Assembly (NCBI GenBank): GCA_005888515.1
Contig: VAZR01000230.1
Location: 1 to 8,055 of the forward strand
Source of the DNA: Alphaproteobacteria bacterium
GTDB taxonomy: Bacteria; Pseudomonadota; Alphaproteobacteria; ATCC43930; CGMCC-115725
DNA: 8,055 nt
Direction of reading: 5' to 3'
The position numbers and the translations under genes are program-made. The notes beneath the pieces were generated by a model. The model was not told the DNA's origin, ran no database searches, and worked only from the letters and a program-made list of their open reading frames with translations. The number at the start of each line of letters is the position of its first letter. The stretch's first letter is position 1. Positions 1 to 6,311 of the stretch are shown one piece after another.

Positions 1-208
1 AGTTCAGCTGATTTTCAATCGTCATGGGGTCGGCGACGAGACCATAGACCGAGATCAACGCCGACATGCCCGGGAAGATCGACAACAGCGTGTAAAACGC
101 CACCCCGGCTGCCATGATCGACACGTGGTCACGGTCGATCTCGGCCCAGAAATTTTTGAGGATCGCCCACCAGCCGGGCCGCGCCTTGGTTTGCGTGAGG
201 ATGGTCAT
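1..208 (-). CDS. YihY/BrkB-family inner-membrane protein, amino-terminal part (cut by window edge)
   Basis: Sixty-nine codons are visible from an ATG at 208 to the left edge, with no stop. The start of the protein has the pattern of the YihY/virulence factor BrkB family (once called ribonuclease BN): a short cytoplasmic head with a Trp-Trp pair (residues 13-14), an acidic Glu-Ile-Asp-Arg-Asp segment (about 23-27), then the family block AAGVAFYTLLSIFPG (about 33-47), leading into the first membrane helix and ISVYGLVADP. Members are polytopic membrane proteins of about 280-330 residues with a poorly defined role, so roughly a quarter is present. The gene follows the EpmC-like gene on the same strand after a 50-base gap and may be cotranscribed with it. 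The start lacks a strong Shine-Dalgarno sequence (GGGCGG is nearest). Family assignment is confident; function is not known. Confidence 0.85.
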   Translation of the reverse strand, partial: MTILTQTKARPGWWAILKNFWAEIDRDHVSIMAAGVAFYTLLSIFPGMSALISVYGLVADPMTIENQLN

Positions 209-258
209 ACCGCCCGAACATTCTTGCCGCCGGCCCGTTCCGCCCAGGGCCGGGCTGG

Positions 259-870
259 TTAGGGCGGCGTCGGTCCGACAAGCGGCAATGCAGTCTCGGA
301 AAGACCGCGCCGTTGCAGGCTTGCGAACACATCGCTGAAATGCGCCGCCGCCGAGCGCTCCAGCCCTTCAAGCCAGTTCTGGTCGAGAAACGAGGCGAGC
401 GCCGGCTGTCCGAGCGCCGCTTCCCATAAAATGCCGAGCAATGAGGCCTCGGCCTCGTCGCTTTCCCGTTCGATCAACGGCACCACCGCGGCCTGCTCGG
501 CGGCGGTGCGCTCGCGCGTATCCGGGCCCGGCCCGAGCCCGAAATCAATCAACCGGCGGCGCTCCGGCGGCGCGAGCACGAAATGCGCAACCTCGTGCAG
601 GATCACATAGGCCTCGGTAGCGCCGTCGAGCGCCGTGCCGTCCCAATTGAAGCCTGGGCGGGTTCCCGGCGGATGAACCGGCACACCGAAATGCCGCGCA
701 ACCGCGAGCGCCTGCCGCCGATGCCGCTCAGCCGCTGCGCCGGTCGCGCGATCGGGTGCGGTGGCGCGGATGGGGGCGAAGGCGGCGCGCGCGGCGGAGT
801 CATCGAGCCGCGCCGCAAAGCGATCGAGCGCCGCGCCGAGCCGGTCGCGCGGGATCGGAGTCAAAATCAT
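259..870 (-). CDS. HExxH metalloprotein resembling elongation factor P hydroxylase (EpmC/YfcM-like)
   Basis: A 203-residue protein with no signal peptide or membrane helix. It carries HEVAH (residues 92-96), followed by RRLIDFG (105-111), PDTR (116-119), an acidic helix with several Glu (134-141) and NWLEG (165-169). From memory, EpmC/YfcM of gamma-proteobacteria shows the same order: HEIAHW, RR..DFG, PDGR, an acidic/hydrophobic helix, then DNLEG. That family hydroxylates the beta-lysylated lysine of EF-P using a metal site resembling the 2-His-1-carboxylate motif on a YbeY-like fold. The match is by motif order only; the first 85 residues, rich in Ala and Arg, are not recognisable. The metal site is seen; the hydroxylase role is inferred. 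Alternatives are an uncharacterised zinc metallopeptidase of the IrrE/DUF955 sort. It lies 89 bases downstream of the GMC gene and upstream of the BrkB-like gene on one strand. The ribosome-binding site is weak. Confidence 0.8.
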   Translation of the reverse strand: MILTPIPRDRLGAALDRFAARLDDSAARAAFAPIRATAPDRATGAAAERHRRQALAVARHFGVPVHPPGTRPGFNWDGTALDGATEAYVILHEVAHFVLAPPERRRLIDFGLGPGPDTRERTAAEQAAVVPLIERESDEAEASLLGILWEAALGQPALASFLDQNWLEGLERSAAAHFSDVFASLQRRGLSETALPLVGPTPP

Positions 871-883
871 CCGCTAAATATAG

Positions 884-900
884 GGGCAGCAAAGCTGCCC
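884..900 (-). terminator. Perfect 7-bp hairpin with 3-base loop in the GMC/EpmC-like gap
   Basis: GGGCAGC (884-890) and GCTGCCC (894-900) are perfect inverted arms around a 3-base loop. Read on the minus strand, the hairpin follows the GMC stop and precedes the EpmC-like start by 13 bases. The bases after it on that strand (CCTATATTTAGC) are A/T-rich but are not a clean U-tract. It could be a weak intrinsic terminator or attenuator for the GMC transcript, or a leader hairpin close to the next gene's start. The structure is seen; the role is inferred. Confidence 0.45.
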
Positions 901-908
901 GCCGCGGG

Positions 909-970
909 TCTAGACGTTGCGGCCTTCTAGACGTTGCCGTCTTCTAGACATTGCCGCCGCTAGACGTTGA
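909..970. repeat. Short imperfect tandem repeat, about 3.5 copies of a 16-17 base unit, TCTAGACGTTGC core
   Basis: Copies begin TAGACGTTGCGG (911), TAGACGTTGCCG (928), TAGACATTGCCG (945) and TAGACGTTGACG (961), giving steps of 17, 17 and 16 bases. Three copies contain the palindrome TCTAGA (909-914, 926-931, 943-948). The fourth copy is the end of the GMC gene: its Asn-Val-stop codons, AAC GTC TAG on the minus strand, are the repeat core. Thus the terminal codons appear to have been copied downstream, and AACGTCTAG recurs at 919-911 and 936-928. CTAG is usually rare in bacterial DNA, so four in about 55 bases is notable. There are too few copies and no spacers for a CRISPR array. Confidence 0.85.
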
Positions 971-2594
971 CGGGCGCGAGCGGCTCGCGGCCGCGGATCA
1001 GATCGGCCGCCTTCTCGGCGATCATGATGACCGGGGCGTTGATGTTGCCGCCGACGAGGTCCGGCATTATCGAAGCATCGACCACCCGCAATCCGTCGAC
1101 GCCGCGCACTCTGCATTCGGCATCGACCACCGCGTCCGGGTCCTTGTCGGTGCCCATCTTGCAGGTGCCGAGCGGATGATGGACGGTGATCGCGGTGGCG
1201 CGGATATATGCATCGACCTCGGCATCCGACCGGCAGCCCGGGCCGGGACCGATCTCCGAGGCGACAAACGGCGCTAATGGCGTTTGCCGGCCGATGTCGC
1301 GGGCCAGCTGCACCCCGGCGCGCAATGTCGCCCAGTCTTGCGGCCTCGCGAGAAAATTCTGCCGGATCCGCGGCGCCTGTTTCGGGTCACGTGAGGTGAG
1401 CGTGACCTGCCCGCGGCTTTCCGGCCGCAGCAGCACGGCGCGGCAGGCGAAGCTGTCCTCGTAAGGCGCGACGAACGGCCGGAAATAGGGCGCTGCAGTC
1501 AGCGGCGCGGCGCTGCACAACAGCTGGACATCCGGCATCGGCAAATCGGACTCGGTCTTCAGGAACGCCATCACGCCATGCGGCTGGCTTGCGGCGATGC
1601 CGCGGCCGCGCAAGCGCGCCTTGGCGATCTCGCGCACGATGCGGTCGGCGCGCATCTTGCGATGCAGCGGCCCGGGTTCCTTCCGCCGAAACATGACCGC
1701 GACCGCGATGTGGTCCTGCAGATTGCGGCCGACACCCGGCAAGGGCACGCGCGGCGCGATGCCTTGCACGCGCAACGCGAAGGGATCGCCGATTCCCGAC
1801 AGCATCAGCAGTTGCGGCGAGTTGATGACGCCGCCCGCGAGGATCACCTCACGCTCGGCATGGACAAGGTGCTTTTCGCCTTCGTGCAAATATTCCACCC
1901 CGGTCGCCCGCATGCGATCGAGCACGATGCGGGCCGCCAGAGCGTTGACCTCGATCTTCAAATTAGGCCGCTCTAGGGCCGGGCGCAGATAAGCGACCGC
2001 CGCGCTGCAGCGGCGGCCGTCGCGGATCGTCATTTGCGGTTTGCCGAAGCCTTCCTGCTGCGCGCCGTTGTAATCCTCGGTCGTCGGGTGCCCGGCCGCG
2101 GCACCGGCTTCCGCGAGCGCCTCGATCAGCGGGTCCTGGTAGCGCGAGCGCTCCGTCGTCAGCGGCCCGTCGCTGCCCCGGTACGAGTCAGCACCGCCCT
2201 CCCAGCTCTCCTGACGCCGGAAATAGGGCAGCACGTGAGCGTATGACCAGGTCGTCAAGCCCGACTCGGCCCACCGGTCGTAATCGGCGCGATTGCCGCG
2301 GACATAGACCATCGCATTGATCGAGGACGAGCCGCCGATCACCTTGCCGCGGGCGCATTCGATTTTCCGGCCGCCCATCCTCGCCTCGGGCTCGGCGAAA
2401 TACATCCAATCGTGCAGCCGGTTGTTCAGAATGCGGCCCCAGCCGAGCGGGATATGGATCCACGGATCCTTATCCCAGCCGCCGGCTTCGAGCAGCAGCA
2501 CCCGCGTGTTCGGGTCCTCGCTCAGCCGGTGGGCCAACGTGCAGCCGGACGAGCCGGCGCCGATGATGACATAGTCGTAGGATGCGTTCGTCAT
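960..2594 (-). CDS. GMC-family FAD-dependent oxidoreductase (choline/alcohol dehydrogenase type)
   Basis: A 544-residue flavoprotein that should oxidise a primary alcohol using FAD. The dinucleotide-binding motif GAGSSG is at residues 12-17 with the ribose-binding Glu at 36. GMC signature 1 ([14 protein letters not shown]) is at 87-100; signature 2 ([16 protein letters not shown]) is in the middle, with GRNLQDH soon after. The carboxyl end has [10 protein letters not shown], whose second His (about 473) aligns with the catalytic base, and [15 protein letters not shown] with the partner Asn (517-519). All expected catalytic elements are present and the length is normal. BetA, AlkJ and polyethylene-glycol dehydrogenases share this architecture, so the substrate cannot be named. 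I chose the ATG at 2594 because the FAD motif follows at once and GAGGG lies just upstream. An in-frame ATG at 2678 would add 28 atypical residues overlapping the cupin leader. No signal peptide is seen. Confidence 0.95.
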   Translation of the reverse strand: MTNASYDYVIIGAGSSGCTLAHRLSEDPNTRVLLLEAGGWDKDPWIHIPLGWGRILNNRLHDWMYFAEPEARMGGRKIECARGKVIGGSSSINAMVYVRGNRADYDRWAESGLTTWSYAHVLPYFRRQESWEGGADSYRGSDGPLTTERSRYQDPLIEALAEAGAAAGHPTTEDYNGAQQEGFGKPQMTIRDGRRCSAAVAYLRPALERPNLKIEVNALAARIVLDRMRATGVEYLHEGEKHLVHAEREVILAGGVINSPQLLMLSGIGDPFALRVQGIAPRVPLPGVGRNLQDHIAVAVMFRRKEPGPLHRKMRADRIVREIAKARLRGRGIAASQPHGVMAFLKTESDLPMPDVQLLCSAAPLTAAPYFRPFVAPYEDSFACRAVLLRPESRGQVTLTSRDPKQAPRIRQNFLARPQDWATLRAGVQLARDIGRQTPLAPFVASEIGPGPGCRSDAEVDAYIRATAITVHHPLGTCKMGTDKDPDAVVDAECRVRGVDGLRVVDASIMPDLVGGNINAPVIMIAEKAADLIRGREPLAPVNV

Positions 2595-2676
2595 ACCCTC
2601 AGCATCGAAAGAAGCGCGGTGCAACGCAACGGCGCCTTGCTTGTGGGTTGTTTTGGGCGGGCCTATCCTTCCGAGC

Positions 2677-2682
2677 AAGGAG
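2677..2682 (+). promoter_or_regulatory. Ribosome-binding site of the cupin gene
   Basis: AAGGAG lies six bases before the ATG at 2689. It settles the start in favour of that codon over the in-frame upstream ATG at 2641, which has no such site and would add 16 residues unlike a cupin. Confidence 0.85.
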
Positions 2683-2688
2683 AATACG

Positions 2689-3075
2689 ATGGCAATTGTC
2701 GAGAATCAGCGTGCGTCCGAGATCCCGTGGCGGCCGGGTTATCGCCGCTTCACGTTGGCCGGTCCGGAGCAGGGCGTCGCGTGCTCGGCCAGCCTCAGCA
2801 TCATCGAGCCGGGTGCCGGCGCGCCGACTCATTTCCACAACACCGCCGATGAGGTGATCATCGTGCTCGAGGGCGCGCTGGAGATGTGGATCGGCGACGA
2901 GCGCCGCACCGTGGGCGCCAACCACACCGTCTCCTTGCCGGCCGGCGTGCCGCACGGTTTTGTCGCGGTCGGACCGGGTCCGACGCGGATCGTGGCGTTC
3001 CTGCCGCAAGCAGGGGAGGCCGTCGCGACCACCTATGTCGACGGCGGCCCGCCGCAGAGCGCCGATCGGCGCTGA
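2689..3075 (+). CDS. Small single-domain cupin protein
   Basis: A 128-residue protein that is essentially one cupin beta-barrel. Motif 1 is [22 protein letters not shown] (residues 41-62, with His48, His50 and Glu55 as metal ligands), and motif 2 is PAGVPHGF (84-91, His89 as the fourth ligand). All four ligands are present, so it should bind a divalent metal. Small cupins of this type include dioxygenases, isomerases and sugar- or ligand-binding proteins, and sequence alone does not tell which. There is no signal peptide, so it is probably cytosolic. It is the only rightward gene in the left two-thirds of the window. It is divergent from the GMC dehydrogenase (94 bases between starts) and ends 2 bases from the SDR gene in convergent orientation. 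Acting on the product of the GMC enzyme is possible, but only the position suggests it. Confidence 0.92.
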   Translation: MAIVENQRASEIPWRPGYRRFTLAGPEQGVACSASLSIIEPGAGAPTHFHNTADEVIIVLEGALEMWIGDERRTVGANHTVSLPAGVPHGFVAVGPGPTRIVAFLPQAGEAVATTYVDGGPPQSADRR

Positions 3076-3077
3076 AT

Positions 3078-3923
3078 TTACAACCCGACCAGACGGGCGC
3101 TTTCGCTCCAAAGTTCTTCGCCGAGGCGGTCGTCGCGCGCCGCGGGATCGGGTTCTGCGATCCGGTTGCCGATCACGTAAGCGCCGTGGAATGGCGTCGG
3201 GTCGGCGATCGTGGCAAGAAACAACGAGGTGGCGGCGCCCTTCTCTGGTCCGATCAGAAACGGCTTCATGATGCGCCAGCCCAAGCCGGCGAGCGCGCCG
3301 GCCCGGTCGCCGATCGCCGTCGCTACGACCCCCGGGTGCAGACAGGCGGCGGTCACCTCTTTCGCGTCCAAGCGGCGCGCCAAGGCACGGGTGAACAGGA
3401 CGTTGCACAGCTTGGAGCGGCCATAGGCCGAAAGCGGCGTCCAGTCGCGCGGCCGGGTGGTCTCGCTGATGTTCAACCGAGCACCGCGATGCGCCTGCGA
3501 TGCGACGGTGACGATGCGCGCCGGCGCTGAATCGCGAAGCCGTAGCAGCAGCAGGTTGGTCAACAGGAATGGCGCCAGGTGGTTGACCGCAAAGGTAAGC
3601 TCGTAGCCGTCCCCGGACAGCTGAAAGCGTGGGCTGATCAGCCCGGCATTGTTGACCAGCACATCGATCCGCTCGTGTTCTGCCAGCAAGGCTTCGGCCA
3701 GCTCGCGCACCGCGGCGAGGCTGGCGAAATCGGCGAGCGCAGTCTCGATCCGGTCCGAGCCGGAACGCTCGGCGACGAGGCGCCGCGCCCGCTCGGTGCG
3801 CGCCGGATCGCGGCCGACCATGATGACCTGCACGCCCTGCCGCGCCAGACCGAGCGCGGTGTAGAGTCCGATGCCGGCCGTCGCGCCGGTGACGATCGCG
3901 ACCCGCTCGCGCGCCGAGATCAC
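3078..3923 (-). CDS. Short-chain dehydrogenase/reductase, retinol-dehydrogenase-like
   Basis: A 281-residue classical SDR with a Rossmann fold. The cofactor motif TGATAGIG is at 12-19, GR at 37-38 after the second strand, NNAG at 91-94, and the catalytic tetrad is Asn114, Ser142, Tyr167 and Lys171 (YGRSK). The Arg38 position favours NADP(H). The segments FAVNHLAPFLLTNLLL, VASQAHRGARLN, SAYGRSKLCNVLFTRALARRL and LHPGVVAT are characteristic of the RDH11-14/WWOX-like group, which in bacteria act on undefined ketones or aldehydes. The start is GTG at 3923. Its first four bases overlap the stop of the upstream SBP gene (GTGA), with GGAG five bases before it inside that gene, so translational coupling is likely. 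It is the last gene of the nudC/SBP cluster. No key residue is missing; the substrate is unknown. Confidence 0.95.
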   Translation of the reverse strand: MISARERVAIVTGATAGIGLYTALGLARQGVQVIMVGRDPARTERARRLVAERSGSDRIETALADFASLAAVRELAEALLAEHERIDVLVNNAGLISPRFQLSGDGYELTFAVNHLAPFLLTNLLLLRLRDSAPARIVTVASQAHRGARLNISETTRPRDWTPLSAYGRSKLCNVLFTRALARRLDAKEVTAACLHPGVVATAIGDRAGALAGLGWRIMKPFLIGPEKGAATSLFLATIADPTPFHGAYVIGNRIAEPDPAARDDRLGEELWSESARLVGL

Positions 3924-4693
3924 CGCGGCTCCAGCCCTTTCGATTTGATGATCGGCGCCGCTTCGAAGCCGGCGAGAAAATCGATCAGCGCCTTGGCCGG
4001 TGCCGGTTGTGCGCTGGCAGCGGGGATTCCGGCGAAATAGACCAGATCGGGGCTTTGCAATTCGGCCGGAAGAGGTCCGACGATGTCGACGCCCGGTATA
4101 CCGATCAGCTCGCTGATCGGCTGCATGCCGATTTCGGCCTCGCCCTTTGCGACGGCCTCGCCGACCAGCGGCGGCGCGCCGGCGCTCCCCGAAATCGGCC
4201 GCAGCTTGGGCTTGAGTTCAGCGGCAATCCCGAGCTGCTCGAACACTTTGGCCATATGAATGCCGCTCGTGCCGCCGCTCGCCGGGTCGGTATAGCCGAT
4301 CGATTTGGCCGCGAGCAGGGTCCGCTTGAACGCATCGACCGACCCGATATCGGGCCGCGGTGCGCCCTTCTTGACGGCGAGCCCGATGGACGCGCGGCCG
4401 ATCAGCGCGATGCTTTCCTTGTCGATCTTTCCTTCGCCTTGAAGCTTCTTGATGCGCGGCTCGGTCAGGATCGCGACATCGATCGCCTCGCCGGAAGCGA
4501 TGCGCTGCTCGACCCCGCCGGCGGTCGCGAAATCGAGGATCGGGTGATGGCCTGACGTTTTCTCAAAGTCCGGTGCCAGCTCCTGCAACAGCGAGCGCAA
4601 CGCCCCGGCGCTGAGCAGCTTGATATCGGCCGCGTGCACCGGAGCAAAGGACGACGCCCCAATCACCAGCGCGGCCAAGATCAGTAAACGCAC
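3920..4693 (-). CDS. ModA-like periplasmic substrate-binding protein (full-length paralogue)
   Basis: A 257-residue exported protein of the type II periplasmic-binding class (SBP_bac_11, molybdate-binding ModA relatives). A signal peptide spans residues 1-21 (Arg near the start, hydrophobic core, cleavage after VHA). The mature protein begins with ADIKLLSAGALRSLLQEL, followed by ATAGGVEQRI, IDVAILT, GLAVKKGA, AKSIGYTDPASGGTSG (129-144), AEIGMQPISEL and VDIVGPLPAELQSPDL. Proteins like this are often annotated as molybdate-binding, but I cannot confirm the oxyanion ligands and no ModB or ModC gene is nearby, so the ligand is open. It lies 53 bases downstream of a shorter paralogue, indicating tandem duplication. 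The start is GTG at 4693, chosen because it gives a complete signal peptide. No good Shine-Dalgarno sequence precedes it, so expression may depend on the gene upstream. Confidence 0.9.
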   Translation of the reverse strand: MRLLILAALVIGASSFAPVHAADIKLLSAGALRSLLQELAPDFEKTSGHHPILDFATAGGVEQRIASGEAIDVAILTEPRIKKLQGEGKIDKESIALIGRASIGLAVKKGAPRPDIGSVDAFKRTLLAAKSIGYTDPASGGTSGIHMAKVFEQLGIAAELKPKLRPISGSAGAPPLVGEAVAKGEAEIGMQPISELIGIPGVDIVGPLPAELQSPDLVYFAGIPAASAQPAPAKALIDFLAGFEAAPIIKSKGLEPR

Positions 4694-4746
4694 GGTAATT
4701 GTGGGCGATGCGGGGTCGGTGGAGGGAGCCGCTCAGAGATCGGCAA

Positions 4747-5463
4747 TTAGCCGGGCTCCATCCCTTTCGCCTTGTAAACCGCCTTCGCCGCGGGACCGGC
4801 GAGGAAATCGATCAGCGCCTTGGCCTCGATGGGGCGCTCGCAAGTCCAGGGAGTGCCGGCGACAAACGCCAGGTCCGGGCTCTGAAATTCGGCCGGCAGC
4901 GGGCCGACAACGTCGATGCCCTGTACCTGCATCGCCAGACTCAGCGGCAGGATGCCGATTTCGGCCTCGCCGCGCTGGACGGCATCGGCGACGGGCGGGA
5001 TTGCCTGCCCGGCAGCCGCCTTCAGCAGTTTGAGTTTCGGTTTGATCTCGCCGGTGATGCCGAGTTTCTCGAACTGCTGCGCGACGAAAATTGATGCCGC
5101 GCCGCCCGGTTTCGCGGCGCCCTTCTTGACCGCCAGGCCGTTCTGCTGTCGCGCCAGCTGCGTTGTCGTGCCGCCGACCATCTTGGCCTCGCGCACCTGT
5201 TTGTCGAACAGCGACTTGGTCACGATCGCGACGTCGATCGTGTCTTCGCCTCTGACCTTTTCGTCCACCTTGCCGGCAGTGGCGTATTCGATTTTCAGCT
5301 TATGCCCGGAGGATTTCTCGAAGGCTTGGGCCAATTCCTGGAGCGCGGGGCGGAATCCGACGGCGCTCGTGACCGTGAGTTCGGCCGCCCCGGCCGTCGC
5401 GGTCGATAGACCGGCAAGCAGCGCCAGAATGGCGAACCTTCGGATCATGCTGCTTTTTACCAT
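4747..5463 (-). CDS. ModA-like periplasmic substrate-binding protein, internally shortened paralogue
   Basis: A 238-residue paralogue of the next gene in the operon. The signal peptide covers about residues 1-26 (MVKSSMIRRF, hydrophobic core, cleavage after AGA). The shared blocks are LQELAQAFEKSSGH, ATAGKVDEKV, IDVAIVT, GLAVKKGA (109-116), RGEAEIGILPLS, IDVVGPLPAEFQSPDL, AKALIDFLAG and KGMEPG. It lacks exactly 25 residues between Pro119 and Gly120. The paralogue has residues 115-139 there, including AKSIGYTDPA, a strand normally near the ligand cleft and lobe crossover. The frame is kept, so this is not a simple pseudogene, but ligand binding may be altered or lost. The start is the ATG at 5463, supported by AGGGGAGGG just upstream. 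A further in-frame ATG upstream at 5553 would overlap nudC and break the signal peptide. The gene follows nudC by 34 bases. Confidence 0.88.
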   Translation of the reverse strand: MVKSSMIRRFAILALLAGLSTATAGAAELTVTSAVGFRPALQELAQAFEKSSGHKLKIEYATAGKVDEKVRGEDTIDVAIVTKSLFDKQVREAKMVGGTTTQLARQQNGLAVKKGAAKPGGAASIFVAQQFEKLGITGEIKPKLKLLKAAAGQAIPPVADAVQRGEAEIGILPLSLAMQVQGIDVVGPLPAEFQSPDLAFVAGTPWTCERPIEAKALIDFLAGPAAKAVYKAKGMEPG

Positions 5464-5467
5464 GTTT

Positions 5468-5476
5468 CCCTCCCCT
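5468..5476 (-). promoter_or_regulatory. Strong ribosome-binding site of the shortened SBP gene
   Basis: On the minus strand AGGGGAGGG lies four bases before the ATG at 5463. It is the best Shine-Dalgarno sequence in the leftward cluster and fixes the start inside the 34-base gap after nudC, rather than at the in-frame ATG at 5553. Confidence 0.8.
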
Positions 5477-5497
5477 AATCGTTGTGCCCCGTGGCCG

Positions 5498-6310
5498 TTA
5501 CAGGCTGTCCAACCCGTTCGACCAGCGGCGGCAGATATGGTGTGCGATTGCAACCGGACCCGGCAATGACACCTGCGTCGGGTCGTCCGCTCCGGTGGCG
5601 GCGCCCGCTACCATCGCGCGGATCTCGTCGCGATGAAACCAGCGCGCCTCGGCCAGCTCCTCGGGATCGACGGTGATCTCCTCGGAAAGCGCCTCGCATA
5701 GAAAGCCCATCATCAGGCTCGACGGAAACGGCCAGGGTTGGCAGGCAAGATATTTCACGCGGCCGACCCGGATGCCGGATTCCTCGTGGACCTCGCGGCG
5801 GACGCCTTCCTCGAGGGTTTCGCCCGGCTCCATAAAGCCGGCAAGACACGAGAACCGGTTGCCGGGACGCCGGCGGTTGCGGCCCAACAGGCCATAATCG
5901 CCGCGCACCGCCAGCATGATCGTCACCGGATCGGAGCGGGGATAATGCGATGCCTTGCATTCCGGGCAGCGCCGCACCCAGCCTGCCGATTCGACGCGGG
6001 TCGGCGAGCCGCATTGGGCGCAGAACCGGTGCCGTGCGTGCCAATCGATCAGCGAGCGGGCTTCCGCCACGATCGCTGCCTCGCCGCCGGGAAGCAGCGG
6101 CGCCAGGCTGCGCGCATCGATCGGCTCGCGGTCGGCGCCCGCGATTTCGGCGGTGCCGGCGTCGATCGCGAAATGGGGGCGCCCGTCGTCGAGCCCGAGA
6201 AAGATCAGCGTGGCGCCGCGCTCGATCGGCTCGCGCCACGGTTCGACCGGCTGCCAATCGAGCTGGAGCCTATCGAGCGGGTTGCCGGCAAAGCAGTAGA
6301 TCTCTTCCAT
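5498..6310 (-). CDS. nudC: NAD(+) diphosphatase NudC (Nudix hydrolase, NADH pyrophosphatase/deNADding type)
   Basis: A 270-residue cytosolic Nudix enzyme that splits NAD(H) into NMN(H) and AMP; in E. coli the homologue also removes NAD caps from RNA. Domain order matches NudC: an amino-terminal domain opening with FAGNPLDR (7-14), a four-cysteine zinc ribbon (Cys97, Cys100, Cys115, Cys118), HYPRSDP (122-128), and the Nudix box at 158-180 with Glu164, Arg172, Glu173, Glu176 and Glu177 in the expected pattern. The family signature after the box, usually SQPWPFPxS, reads CQPWPFPSS (190-198) with Cys in place of Ser. Length is normal. It is preceded by the PA2169-family gene (71 bases) and followed by the SBP pair. 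An inverted repeat lies directly before its start codon and no clear Shine-Dalgarno sequence is present, so translation may be structure-controlled. Confidence 0.96.
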   Translation of the reverse strand: MEEIYCFAGNPLDRLQLDWQPVEPWREPIERGATLIFLGLDDGRPHFAIDAGTAEIAGADREPIDARSLAPLLPGGEAAIVAEARSLIDWHARHRFCAQCGSPTRVESAGWVRRCPECKASHYPRSDPVTIMLAVRGDYGLLGRNRRRPGNRFSCLAGFMEPGETLEEGVRREVHEESGIRVGRVKYLACQPWPFPSSLMMGFLCEALSEEITVDPEELAEARWFHRDEIRAMVAGAATGADDPTQVSLPGPVAIAHHICRRWSNGLDSL

Positions 6311-6311
6311 C

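Noticed and set aside
909..970. CRISPR array
   Set aside because: The units are contiguous with no spacers, only 16-17 bases long and imperfect, and no cas genes are present.
960..2594. Naming the GMC gene betA
   Set aside because: No betB, betI or choline transporter gene is adjacent, and GMC alcohol dehydrogenases share the same motifs.
2641..2669. TTGTGG, 17 bases, TATCCT as a promoter for the cupin gene
   Set aside because: The -35 matches poorly and the predicted transcript would begin at about 2676, one base before the ribosome-binding site; too weak to list as a feature.
2595..2678. Amino-terminal extension of the GMC protein to the ATG at 2678
   Set aside because: The 28 extra residues are unlike the family, would overlap the cupin ribosome-binding site and leader, and the FAD motif follows directly from the ATG at 2594, which has GAGGG upstream.
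2599..3408. 269-codon leftward open frame across the cupin gene
   Set aside because: Arg-rich translation without motifs, antisense to the clear cupin and overlapping the SDR gene; a GC-rich shadow frame.
2886..3530. 214-codon rightward open frame over the cupin/SDR junction
   Set aside because: It reads out of frame through the cupin and antisense through the SDR; low-complexity Arg-rich product.
3920..5463. Naming the SBP genes modA
   Set aside because: Only superfamily-level resemblance is visible; no modB/modC is nearby and the molybdate-contact residues cannot be confirmed by eye.
5475..6257. 260-codon leftward open frame inside nudC
   Set aside because: Out-of-frame shadow of nudC, which has intact zinc-ribbon and Nudix motifs in its own frame.
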